8,917 nucleotides of DNA from an uncultured Ruminococcus sp. (GTDB lineage: Bacteria > Bacillota > Clostridia > Oscillospirales > Ruminococcaceae), in assembly GCA_945876155.1 (NCBI GenBank), contig CAMCMW010000042.1:1-8917 (forward strand), written 5' to 3'. A program made the translations under genes and the position numbers. Below are positions 1-6,168 of the stretch, piece by piece; position 1 is the first letter of the stretch; every line of letters starts with the position of its first letter. Under the pieces are notes generated by a model. It was given only the letters and a program-made list of their open reading frames with translations, was not told the origin of the DNA and searched no databases.

Positions 1-1140
1 GTCAGCGGGCTTAGGACTTCCGCATTCAGAACAGAATTTAGCAGTATTTACCGCACCGCATGAGCATTTCCAGCTGTTTGCTGCCGGTGCAGACTGCTGC
101 TGAGCTGCTGCCTGCTGCTGTGCCATTTGCTGCTGCTGACCCATAGCAAAAAGATTCTGTGCGTTCATGCCGCCTGCTGCCTGTGCCATGTTCATTCCCA
201 TAAAGCCGGTCATAGCACCGCCTGGATTGGACGCAGCTGCTCTCATAGCGTCTGCCTGTGCGCCCACCATAGCTGCACCAGCCATGTTTGCGTTTCTGAA
301 AACTGCTGTTTTCTGCAGTTCCTTTATCATGTCCTCGTCTTCCTTAGGAGCGTTTACGGAGTTGATTCCGATAGAAACGATTTCAAGACCTCTCAGCTTC
401 TGCCATTTTGCGTTAAGCTCATTGTTCATGGCGTCGCATAATTCCTGAGTATGTCCCGGAAGAGCGCTGTATCTTACTCCAAGTTCAGAAATCTTTGCAA
501 AAGCCGGCTGGAGGGCATTGAGGAACTCAGTTTTCAGCTGGCGGTCAATGTTTTCACGGGTATAGTCTTCTGACACGTTTCCGCATACATTTGTGTAGAA
601 AAGCATCGGGTCCATGATTCTGTATGAGAATACACCGTTGCAGCGTACAGAAATATCAACGTCCAGACCGATGTTTGTGTCAACAACTCTGAAAGGCACC
701 GGATTTGGTGTACCGAACTTGTTGTCCACGAGTTCCTTTGTGTTGAAGTAGTAAACACGCTGGTCAACACCTGCGTCACCGCCGTATGTAAAACGTTTGC
801 CGATAGTTTTGAAAGTGTTCTTGATACCCTGACCAAGACTGCCGCAGAAGAGGCTCGGTTCAGATGAAGTATCGTATGTAAATTCGCCCGGTTCAGCGCA
901 TATCTCAACGATTTTTCCGTTTTCAACGATTATCATGCACTGTCCGTCTGCAACAGCAATACCGCTGCCGTTTGTGATTACGTTGTCGTTTCCCTTTGTA
1001 TTGGAAGAACGGTCAGAAACCTTTTTGTGTCCTCTTTTAACGAGTACATCATTCGGCAGTGCGTCACAGTAAATAAATTCTTTCCACTGGTCGGCAAGAG
1101 TTCCGCCGACAGAGCCTAAAGCGGCTTTAATAAGTCCCAT
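1..1140 (-). CDS. SPFH/stomatin-like protein with C-terminal zinc ribbon (YdjI type), 3' end off window
   Basis: The minus strand is open from an ATG at 1140 to position 1 (380 codons, no stop), so the C-terminus lies outside the window. GGAG at 1147-1150 sits 6 bases before the ATG. The N-terminus (MGLIKAALGS) has no signal peptide or membrane segment. Residues about 25-280 match the SPFH fold of the COG4260/YdjI family (older label 'virion core protein'), with recognisable stretches such as LPNDVLVKRG, FRVVDTNIGLDVDISVRCNG and GLEIVSIGINSV. Residues 281-330 are Ala/Met/Gly-rich, 331-355 are Gln/Ala-rich, and 357-376 form a zinc ribbon with Cys359, Cys361, Cys370 and Cys373 (CSCG...CSECG). 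In Bacillus, YdjI is tied to membrane-stress response and PspA recruitment; that role here is inferred. Few residues are likely missing, because family members usually end soon after the ribbon. The family call is firm, the function is not. Confidence 0.88.
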   Translation of the reverse strand, partial: MGLIKAALGSVGGTLADQWKEFIYCDALPNDVLVKRGHKKVSDRSSNTKGNDNVITNGSGIAVADGQCMIIVENGKIVEICAEPGEFTYDTSSEPSLFCGSLGQGIKNTFKTIGKRFTYGGDAGVDQRVYYFNTKELVDNKFGTPNPVPFRVVDTNIGLDVDISVRCNGVFSYRIMDPMLFYTNVCGNVSEDYTRENIDRQLKTEFLNALQPAFAKISELGVRYSALPGHTQELCDAMNNELNAKWQKLRGLEIVSIGINSVNAPKEDEDMIKELQKTAVFRNANMAGAAMVGAQADAMRAAASNPGGAMTGFMGMNMAQAAGGMNAQNLFAMGQQQQMAQQQAAAQQQSAPAANSWKCSCGAVNTAKFCSECGSPKPAD

Positions 1141-1156
1141 AAAAATCTCCGTTTCT

Positions 1157-1169
1157 GCTGCATTGCAGC
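1157..1169. repeat. small hairpin in the leader of the SPFH gene
   Basis: GCTGC at 1157-1161 and GCAGC at 1165-1169 form a 5-bp stem around a 3-base loop. It lies 6 bases upstream of the GGAG ribosome binding site of the minus-strand SPFH gene. It is too small to call a regulator, and it may be chance. Confidence 0.3.
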
Positions 1170-1200
1170 TTAAAAAAATTAGACGTAGTCTTATATGACA

Positions 1201-1229
1201 ATTATATCATTAAACCGTTTAAAAAGCAA
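1201..1229 (-). promoter_or_regulatory. sigma-A-type promoter for the SPFH gene
   Basis: On the minus strand, TTGCTT (1224-1229) is separated by 17 bases from TATAAT (1201-1206). TGA directly before the -10 box makes an extended -10. Transcription would start near 1194, giving a leader of about 54 bases before the ATG at 1140. The boxes are a near-consensus match, but no experiment supports them. Confidence 0.75.
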
Positions 1230-1250
1230 TACTTTTCAGAGAATTTGTAT

Positions 1251-1267
1251 AAAAAAATTATTTTTTT
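1251..1267. repeat. A-tract/T-tract inverted repeat between divergent promoters
   Basis: AAAAAAAT (1251-1258) and ATTTTTTT (1260-1267) are perfect 8-base arms around one T. The palindrome AATCGATT follows at 1269-1276. The stretch lies between the two divergent promoters and may bend DNA or exclude nucleoid proteins. It could pair weakly as RNA, but it has no G+C stem and is not called a terminator. Confidence 0.4.
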
Positions 1268-1308
1268 CAATCGATTTGGGAAGATATCTGTAAAATTGAA
1301 AATTTTTG

Positions 1309-1336
1309 TTGACTTGCACAGAATTTGTGATATAAT
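1309..1336 (+). promoter_or_regulatory. sigma-A-type promoter for the flavin reductase-rubredoxin gene
   Basis: TTGACT (1309-1314) is followed after 16 bases by TATAAT (1331-1336), with TGA just before the -10 box (extended -10). The A/T-rich stretch at about 1290-1308 could act as an UP element. The predicted start near 1343 gives a leader of about 50 bases to the ATG at 1394. The near-consensus boxes suggest strong basal activity. Confidence 0.82.
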
Positions 1337-1393
1337 TATAGTAAAGTCAGTAAGTTTATACATTAATATAATAATGCAAAGGAGCGTTAAATT

Positions 1394-2023
1394 ATGAATA
1401 AAAAAGCATTTTACAATATGTCCTACGGTGTTTACGTCACCACTTCCACTGACAACGGCAAGCCTGTAGGGTGTATAACCAACAGCAACACCCAGATAAC
1501 ATCTTCTCCGGCAACAGTTTCAGTCAGTGTGAATCATGACAACTACACAGCAGAATGTATTGAAAAGTCCGGACTTTTCGGCTTTACAGTTCTGGCAGTT
1601 GATTCCGACCCGGAAATAATCGGAAAATTCGGTTTCTTCTCATCAAAGGATACTGACAAATTTTCCGGCTTTGAATACGATGTCAAAGAGGGGGTACCGG
1701 TTGTAGCCGACGGCTGTGCATACGCAGTTTGCAGGGTTATCGACAAGATGGAAACTTCAACCCACACCGTTTTCTTGGGAGAGGTAATCGACGCTGATAC
1801 TCTCAAAAACAGCGAGCCTATGACCTACTCCTACTATCACAAGGTACTCAAAGGCAAGAGTCCGGAGAAAGCCCCAACTTACGTTGAGGACGCCGCTGAT
1901 GAAACAGGCGCAAAGAAATTTGTCTGTGATGTGTGCGGATATATCTTTGAAGGGGACTCAGTTCCGGCTGATTTTAAGTGCCCGATATGCGGTGTTGACG
2001 CCTCACATTTTAAGGAACAGTGA
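1394..2023 (+). CDS. hrb: Flavin reductase-rubredoxin fusion (high-molecular-weight rubredoxin, Hrb-like)
   Basis: The product is 209 residues. AAAGGAG (1378-1384) lies 9 bases before the ATG. Residues 1-155 resemble the FMN-binding flavin reductase-like domain ([10 protein letters not shown] near the start, then [19 protein letters not shown] and [17 protein letters not shown]). A linker follows, then a short rubredoxin domain at about 175-209 with iron ligands Cys178, Cys181, Cys196 and Cys199 (CDVCGY and CPICGV). The Cys181-Cys196 gap of 14 residues is the short rubrerythrin-type spacing, not that of classical rubredoxin. Known Hrb proteins take electrons from NADH through FMN to the rubredoxin iron and pass them to a flavodiiron protein, which reduces O2 or NO. 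No such partner lies in this window. It is cytoplasmic and monocistronic by its own promoter. I see no clear terminator after it, so some read-through into the rplS leader is possible. Confidence 0.88.
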   Translation: MNKKAFYNMSYGVYVTTSTDNGKPVGCITNSNTQITSSPATVSVSVNHDNYTAECIEKSGLFGFTVLAVDSDPEIIGKFGFFSSKDTDKFSGFEYDVKEGVPVVADGCAYAVCRVIDKMETSTHTVFLGEVIDADTLKNSEPMTYSYYHKVLKGKSPEKAPTYVEDAADETGAKKFVCDVCGYIFEGDSVPADFKCPICGVDASHFKEQ

Positions 2024-2051
2024 AAATTTTAAGAATTTTTTGAAAAAAAGC

Positions 2052-2080
2052 TTGCAATTTCTCCGGATTTATGGTATGAT
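2052..2080 (+). promoter_or_regulatory. promoter for rplS
   Basis: TTGCAA (2052-2057), a 17-base spacer and TATGAT (2075-2080) match sigma-A boxes, and TGG directly precedes the -10 (extended -10). Start near 2087 leaves about 155 bases of untranslated leader before rplS. The promoter begins only 29 bases after the hrb stop codon. Confidence 0.75.
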
Positions 2081-2086
2081 ATTAAA

Positions 2087-2233
2087 GCATTTAAAATCCG
2101 TAACGGTATATTTATGCCCTTACGAGAGTTTATGCCAGTAAAATGACATTAAACAGGGCAGTCCGCTGCCGCAGAATCCGGTATGCGTAAAGGGTTCGTA
2201 AAAAATGCGGTAAGAATGCCGGAAATCAGGAGG
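2087..2233 (+). promoter_or_regulatory. structured 5' leader of rplS, candidate L19 leader element
   Basis: This noncoding stretch lies between the promoter and the start of rplS. Three pairings are visible. GGCAG (2157-2161) pairs with CTGCC (2166-2170) around TCCG. TCCGGTAT (2177-2184) pairs with ATGCCGGA (2216-2223) with one G-U pair, and this stem closes 5 bases upstream of the AGGAGG ribosome binding site. CCCTTACG (2117-2124) can pair with CGTAAAGGG (2186-2194) with one bulged A, which would reach into the second hairpin loop like a pseudoknot. Firmicutes often carry an autoregulatory L19 leader ahead of rplS, where L19 represses its own mRNA. Assigning this leader to that family is inference, because I could not align it to a covariance model. 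Confidence 0.55.
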
Positions 2234-2241
2234 AATTTGAA

Positions 2242-2586
2242 ATGAACGCATTGGAAATCATCAGCAACTCAAGCAAAAAGGCAGAAGTACCTGAATTTTC
2301 AGTAGGTGATACTGTTAAGGTTCACGTAAAAATCAAGGAAGGCGACAAGAGCCGTATCCAGGTTTTTGAGGGTACTGTTATTGCCAAGAAACACGGCGGA
2401 ATCAGCGAAACATTCACTGTAAGACGTGTTGCTCACGGCTGCGGAATCGAAAGAGTCTTCCCGCTTCACTCACCTGTTGTTGACAAGGTTGAGATTGTAA
2501 GATACGGTAAGGTTCGCAGAGCTAAGCTCTACTATCTGCGTGACAGAGTTGGTAAGGCAGCTAAGGTTAAAGAGCAGATCAGGTAA
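2242..2586 (+). CDS. rplS: 50S ribosomal protein L19
   Basis: The product is 114 residues, the normal L19 length. It carries the family blocks [16 protein letters not shown] (about 19-34), [15 protein letters not shown] (39-53), [20 protein letters not shown] (56-75) and [18 protein letters not shown] (91-108). L19 sits at the 30S-50S interface of the large subunit, contributing to intersubunit bridges. AGGAGG (2228-2233) lies 8 bases before the ATG. Codons look biased, for example many AAG lysines and GTT valines, as expected for a highly expressed gene. In many Firmicutes rplS ends an rpsP-rimM-trmD-rplS operon, but here it has its own promoter and follows an unrelated hrb gene. Downstream lie a hairpin and an intrinsic terminator. 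Confidence 0.98.
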   Translation: MNALEIISNSSKKAEVPEFSVGDTVKVHVKIKEGDKSRIQVFEGTVIAKKHGGISETFTVRRVAHGCGIERVFPLHSPVVDKVEIVRYGKVRRAKLYYLRDRVGKAAKVKEQIR

Positions 2587-2601
2587 TAAAATGACATTTT
2601 G

Positions 2602-2627
2602 TTGCTGCGGCTTTAATGCCGCTGCAG
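2602..2627 (+). terminator. imperfect hairpin after rplS, possible first terminator
   Basis: GCGGC (2607-2611) and GCCGC (2618-2622) pair around TTTAAT. The stem extends by GC/GC beyond a T-T mismatch. Only a short T run follows (CTTTTG at 2628-2633), so it may instead protect the rplS mRNA 3' end or act together with the next hairpin. Confidence 0.5.
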
Positions 2628-2640
2628 CTTTTGTCTGCAC

Positions 2641-2664
2641 AAGGGACGTTTAAGTCCCTTTTTT
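2641..2664 (+). terminator. intrinsic terminator downstream of rplS
   Basis: AAGGGAC (2641-2647) pairs perfectly with GTCCCTT (2654-2660) around a 6-base loop, and the T run continues to 2664, so six Ts follow the CCC. It lies 54 bases after the rplS stop and 30 bases before lepB. The form is classical; how completely it stops RNA polymerase cannot be read from sequence. Confidence 0.82.
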
Positions 2665-2694
2665 GCTATTAATTTATGAATCGAGGATGAAAGT

Positions 2695-3321
2695 ATGGAA
2701 GGACAGCAGATTGAAGAGAAAAAAGAAGAAACTGTGCAGGAACCTAAGGATACTTTAGGCGATTTTATGGAAATCTGCGAATCGATTATTACATCAATAT
2801 TCGTGGTTCTTCTTTTCTTTACATTTATATGCAGACCGGTTACTGTGGACGGCAGTTCCATGAACCCGACTCTTCTGGATAAAGATAAGCTTATTATGAG
2901 AACATTTTTCTACACTCCCAAGGCAGGAGATATTGTAATTGTAGAAAATGACGAATCCAACTACTTCAGCGGGGAAGGCAATTCTGAGCTTGTAACAGGT
3001 CCTGGTCTTGACAAAAGACTTATTAAGCGTGTTATTGCAACAGCTGGTCAGAAAGTCGATATAGATTTTGAAAACGGCATAGTTTATGTTGATGACAAGG
3101 CACTGTCTGAAAGCTATATAAAAGAACCTACATACCTCAATACCGGTGCATTTGATTACCCGATAACAGTTCCGGAGGGATATGTATTTGTAATGGGTGA
3201 CAACAGAAATAATTCCACAGACAGCCGTGATCCTCACGTTGGTTTTGTTAAGGAAGAGGACGTTCTGGGTGAGGCTGTACTGAGATTTTATCCCTTTGAA
3301 ACATTCAAGGTTCTTGACTGA
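2695..3321 (+). CDS. lepB: Type I signal peptidase, short copy
   Basis: The product is 208 residues and contains the full S26 signal peptidase set. An acidic cytoplasmic tail (1-29) precedes one membrane segment (about 31-46, IITSIFVVLLFFTFIC). The catalytic serine is Ser55 in DGSSMNPTL. The general base lysine is Lys111 in RLIKRVIAT. Box E is GDNRNNSTDSR (168-178). The enzyme cleaves signal peptides from exported preproteins on the outer face of the membrane. GAGGA (2683-2687) lies 7 bases before the ATG. No promoter is visible in the 30 bases after the rplS terminator, so expression may depend on read-through. The next gene is a second copy with clear similarity across the whole catalytic part, pointing to tandem duplication. 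Confidence 0.95.
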   Translation: MEGQQIEEKKEETVQEPKDTLGDFMEICESIITSIFVVLLFFTFICRPVTVDGSSMNPTLLDKDKLIMRTFFYTPKAGDIVIVENDESNYFSGEGNSELVTGPGLDKRLIKRVIATAGQKVDIDFENGIVYVDDKALSESYIKEPTYLNTGAFDYPITVPEGYVFVMGDNRNNSTDSRDPHVGFVKEEDVLGEAVLRFYPFETFKVLD

Positions 3322-3345
3322 TAAAAAGTACGGGGTGCATATAAA

Positions 3346-4308
3346 ATGAGTGACAATAAGATTCAGAGAGAGAGCCGTGAGGACGCTCTTGAGAGAATCC
3401 TTGCGGAAACTGCTAAAAATCCGTATACACCTAAAAGACCGGTGCGTCCGGCTAACCGACCTGCGGCAAGACCGGTTTCCCATGAAAAGCCTGCACCGCA
3501 GTCCAGTGATCCTCGTCCGCTGACGGAGGCTCAGAAAGCGGAAAAGGCTAAGGCAAGAGCTGCAAGAAAAATTGAGGAGATAAAGCGTTCAAATGAGCAG
3601 AATGAAAAAATTCAGCAGTTTGACGCTCCTGTGAATATCAGGTGTGAAAAGAAACCTGTAATAATTCCGGAAAAAGCGGTTAATACTGATATAAGACAGC
3701 CGGAATATATACAGTCAAACGAGATATCAGAATCAGAGAAATTTACCCTTGATGATATCCTTGGTCTGATTGAAGATGCAATTGCAGTGATACTTATTGT
3801 TGTGATGTTTTTCACATATATTATCCGCATTGCTGTTGTTGACGGCAAATCAATGTCGCCGACTCTTGAAACAGATGACAAACTTATCGTCCGCTCAATC
3901 GGCTACACGCCGGAGGACGGGGACATTGTTGTTATAAACAATCAGAATACTCACCTTATTTCCGAAAGCGGAAAGGTAATTGAAGGTGAGGGACTTGAAA
4001 AGAGGATAATCAAAAGGGTTATCGCAACAGGCGGTCAGACAATTGATATTGACTTTGAAAGCGGTACTGTTACAGTTGACGGCAAACAGCTTGACGAAAC
4101 ATATTTAAGCGAGCCGACAACAAGAGATGAATACGCTTTTACATATCCGCTGACTGTTCCGGAGGGGTACATCTTTGTTATGGGTGACAACAGAAACATT
4201 TCCATGGACAGCCGTCACCCGGAAATCGGTTTAGTGCCTGAAGATGATGTTATCGGAAAGGCAGTTTTCAGAATTTACCCGTTTGGAAAATTCGGAGGAA
4301 TTGATTAA
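3346..4308 (+). CDS. lepB: Type I signal peptidase with long cytoplasmic N-terminal extension
   Basis: The product is 320 residues. Residues 1-135 are an extension: Pro/Arg-rich at about 28-60 (KRPVRPANRPAARPV), then a charged, probably helical stretch at 60-90 (EAQKAEKAKARAARKIEEIK). One membrane segment follows at about 141-160 (IEDAIAVILIVVMFFTYII). Catalytic Ser169 lies in DGKSMSPTL, Lys223 in RIIKRVIAT, and box E is GDNRNISMDSR (280-290). All key residues are present, so it should be an active peptidase. The start is fixed by GGGGTG (3332-3337), 8 bases upstream, and no other Met occurs before the membrane segment, so the extension is real. It follows the first lepB by 24 bases. The extension's job is unknown; binding of acidic partners is only a guess from its positive charge. 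Confidence 0.94.
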   Translation: MSDNKIQRESREDALERILAETAKNPYTPKRPVRPANRPAARPVSHEKPAPQSSDPRPLTEAQKAEKAKARAARKIEEIKRSNEQNEKIQQFDAPVNIRCEKKPVIIPEKAVNTDIRQPEYIQSNEISESEKFTLDDILGLIEDAIAVILIVVMFFTYIIRIAVVDGKSMSPTLETDDKLIVRSIGYTPEDGDIVVINNQNTHLISESGKVIEGEGLEKRIIKRVIATGGQTIDIDFESGTVTVDGKQLDETYLSEPTTRDEYAFTYPLTVPEGYIFVMGDNRNISMDSRHPEIGLVPEDDVIGKAVFRIYPFGKFGGID

Positions 4309-4321
4309 GGAGGCTTGAAAA

Positions 4322-5191
4322 ATGGCTGAAATGGCTTCCATACAGTGGTTTCCGGGACACATGACCAAAACCCGGAGAATGATACAGTCCAGTCTTTCAC
4401 TTGTGGACGGCGTTGTGGAGATACTTGACGCAAGAATACCGATGTCAAGCCGCAATCCGGAAATGGACAGACTTGTTAAAAACAAACCAAGAATGCTGCT
4501 GCTGAACAAGGCGGATATGGCTGACGATTCGGCAACATCTAAGTGGATAGACTTTTATAAATCAAAGGGCTTTACCGTTTTAAAGGCAGACTGCAAAAGC
4601 GGAAACGGTCTTAAAGCGTTTCTGCCGGCGGTCAAAAACGGAATGTTAAAAGAGCTGATGGACAAGCGGCGTGAAAAGGGTATTGAGGGCGCACCGTTAA
4701 GACTTATGATTGTTGGTATCCCTAATGTGGGAAAATCCTCGTTTATAAACCGTATGTCAAAGTCAAAAAAGGCAAAGGTTGAGGACAGACCGGGTGTTAC
4801 TCGTACAAAGCAGTGGATAAAGCTGGGCGACAACGTTGAAATGCTTGATATGCCGGGGGTACTCTGGCCGAAGTTTGAGGATCAGAGCGTGGCAAGAAAA
4901 CTGGCGTTTACTGGTGCTGTCAAGGACGATATTCTTGACATTGAGGCGCTGGCGGCGTTTCTCCTTGAAAATCTCGCACAGCACAGTCCAAAGGCGCTTG
5001 TGGACAGGTATAAAATTGAAACTGACGGGGAAGGCTTTGAACTTCTTGAAAGACTTGGCAGAAAAAGGGGTATGCTTGTTTCCGGTGGCGAGGTAAACAC
5101 TGAGAGAGCAGCTATAACGCTCCTTGACGAGTTCCGCAGCGGAAAACTGGGTAAAATTACTCTTGAACTGCCTGGGGAGGAAACGCCATGA
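4322..5191 (+). CDS. rbgA: Ribosome biogenesis GTPase RbgA (YlqF)
   Basis: The product is 289 residues with circularly permuted GTPase motifs in the order G4-G5-G1-G2-G3: NKAD (62-65), CKSGNG (91-96), GIPNVGKSS (132-140), PGVT (157-160) and DMPG (176-179). The N-terminal signature IQWFPGHM (7-14) contains His13, equivalent to the catalytic His9 of Bacillus RbgA. The C-terminal part, about 195-280, fits the family's RNA-binding domain. The protein drives a late step of 50S assembly with GTP. AAGGAGG (4307-4313) overlaps the lepB stop codon and is 8 bases before this ATG. A second ATG at 4331 is too far from that site. The neighbours rplS and rnhB match the common Firmicutes order rplS-ylqF-rnhB. 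Confidence 0.96.
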   Translation: MAEMASIQWFPGHMTKTRRMIQSSLSLVDGVVEILDARIPMSSRNPEMDRLVKNKPRMLLLNKADMADDSATSKWIDFYKSKGFTVLKADCKSGNGLKAFLPAVKNGMLKELMDKRREKGIEGAPLRLMIVGIPNVGKSSFINRMSKSKKAKVEDRPGVTRTKQWIKLGDNVEMLDMPGVLWPKFEDQSVARKLAFTGAVKDDILDIEALAAFLLENLAQHSPKALVDRYKIETDGEGFELLERLGRKRGMLVSGGEVNTERAAITLLDEFRSGKLGKITLELPGEETP

Positions 5192-5799
5192 CAAGTCCTC
5201 TCTGGGAATATGACGACGCTGTGCGAAACAGCATAGGAACGCTTTTCTGCGGAGTTGACGAGGCTGGACGAGGCCCATTAGCTGGTGATGTCTATGCGGC
5301 TGCGGTGGTGCTTGACCCCGAAAATCCCATTGAAGGTCTCAACGACAGCAAAAAGCTTTCTGAAAAAAAGCGTGAGCTTCTGTACGACGAAATAATTGAC
5401 AAATCCCTTGATTACTGTATTGCAAGGGCAACCATTGCGGAGATTGAAGAAATAAACATCTTAAATGCCGCAATGCTGGCAATGAGAAGAGCAGTACTTG
5501 GTCTTAAATGTATGCCGGCACTGGTTATTGCCGACGGAAATAAAACTCCTGACCTGCCCTGTAAGGTTCAGTCCCTTGTAAAAGGTGACGCAAACAGTGC
5601 CTCAATAGCGGCGGCGTCAATACTTGCAAAGGTCACAAGGGACAGATATATGGTCGAAATGGCAGAAAAATATCCGCAGTACGGCTTTGAAAAGCACAAG
5701 GGATACGGTACAAAGCTGCACAGGGAAAAAATCCTTGAATTTGGTCCCTGTCCGGAACACAGAAAGTCATTTCTGAAGAAAATTTATGAGAAAAAGTAA
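5188..5799 (+). CDS. rnhB: Ribonuclease HII
   Basis: The product is 203 residues, the normal length for the core enzyme. It cuts the RNA strand of RNA-DNA hybrids and single ribonucleotides left in DNA. Active-site acids are Asp24 and Glu25 in [12 protein letters not shown], Asp116 in VIADGN, and Asp134 in [21 protein letters not shown]. The C-terminal block [14 protein letters not shown] (165-178) is also conserved. The extra N-terminal domain seen in Bacillus RNase HII is absent. The ATG overlaps the rbgA stop (ATGA at 5188-5191) with GGGGAGG (5174-5180) upstream, so the two are translationally coupled. Confidence 0.96.
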   Translation: MTSPLWEYDDAVRNSIGTLFCGVDEAGRGPLAGDVYAAAVVLDPENPIEGLNDSKKLSEKKRELLYDEIIDKSLDYCIARATIAEIEEINILNAAMLAMRRAVLGLKCMPALVIADGNKTPDLPCKVQSLVKGDANSASIAAASILAKVTRDRYMVEMAEKYPQYGFEKHKGYGTKLHREKILEFGPCPEHRKSFLKKIYEKK

Positions 5800-6145
5800 T
5801 TTTGGAAATTATGCTGAATCTTTTGTCTGCTCACATCTTGAAAAGAAAGGCTATAAGATTGTATGCCGGAATTTCAGGGTTCAGGGCGGTGAAATCGACA
5901 TCATTGCAGAAAAAGACTTTTACATCTGCTTTGTTGAAATAAAGTACCGTACCAACGGCAGCGGTCTTGAAACGGCAATTGACAGAAAAAAACAGCGGAG
6001 AGTAGTAAAATCCGCAGAACAGTATATCAGAAAAACAGGCTGTAAGCTTCAGCCCAGATTTGATGCGGCGTTCGTCAGCTCATACAACGGGGAAAGCATG
6101 AGCCTTGAATATATATCAAATGCCTTTGACGGCTCGGGCGTTTGA
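5786..6145 (+). CDS. yraN: YraN family (UPF0102) endonuclease-like protein
   Basis: The product is 119 residues, the usual family size. Family motifs are GNYAE (7-11), the block at 27-41 with the sequence [22 protein letters not shown] (49-55) and RFDAAFV (91-97). Glu11, Asp38, Glu51 and Lys53 are positioned as in a PD-(D/E)XK nuclease fold. The biochemical role of the family is poorly defined, with links to DNA processing or recombination. It starts 14 bases inside rnhB in another frame and lacks a strong ribosome binding site, so translation likely depends on coupling to rnhB. The rnhB-yraN pair is a frequent bacterial neighbourhood. Confidence 0.92.
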   Translation: MRKSNFGNYAESFVCSHLEKKGYKIVCRNFRVQGGEIDIIAEKDFYICFVEIKYRTNGSGLETAIDRKKQRRVVKSAEQYIRKTGCKLQPRFDAAFVSSYNGESMSLEYISNAFDGSGV

Positions 6146-6168
6146 AAAAAATACAAAGGGTGGTATTT

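Noticed and set aside
127..926. Open frames opposite or beside the SPFH gene (127-441 plus, 167-448 plus, 534-926 minus)
   Set aside because: They have no family resemblance and are out of frame with the clear 380-codon SPFH frame on the minus strand.
1367..1372. Second TATAAT close to the hrb ribosome binding site
   Set aside because: No -35 box lies at the right distance and the start site would fall at the ribosome binding site; the boxes at 1309-1336 are far better.
2024..2051. Terminator after hrb
   Set aside because: The stretch is only A/T runs with no G+C stem, so I cannot call an intrinsic terminator.
2794..3483. 229-codon minus-strand frame across the two lepB genes
   Set aside because: Cys/Ser-rich antisense shadow of two well-supported signal peptidase genes, without a ribosome binding site or known motif.
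6126..6155. TTGACG with AATACA 18 bases later as an internal promoter for thrC
   Set aside because: The -10 is poor and transcription would start on the ribosome binding site, leaving no usable leader.
6142..6168. TTG at 6142 as the start of thrC, adding nine residues
   Set aside because: The ATG at 6169 has a purine-rich site (GGGTGG, 6158-6163) at useful distance and begins at the normal family N-terminus; the TTG overlaps the yraN stop without its own site.
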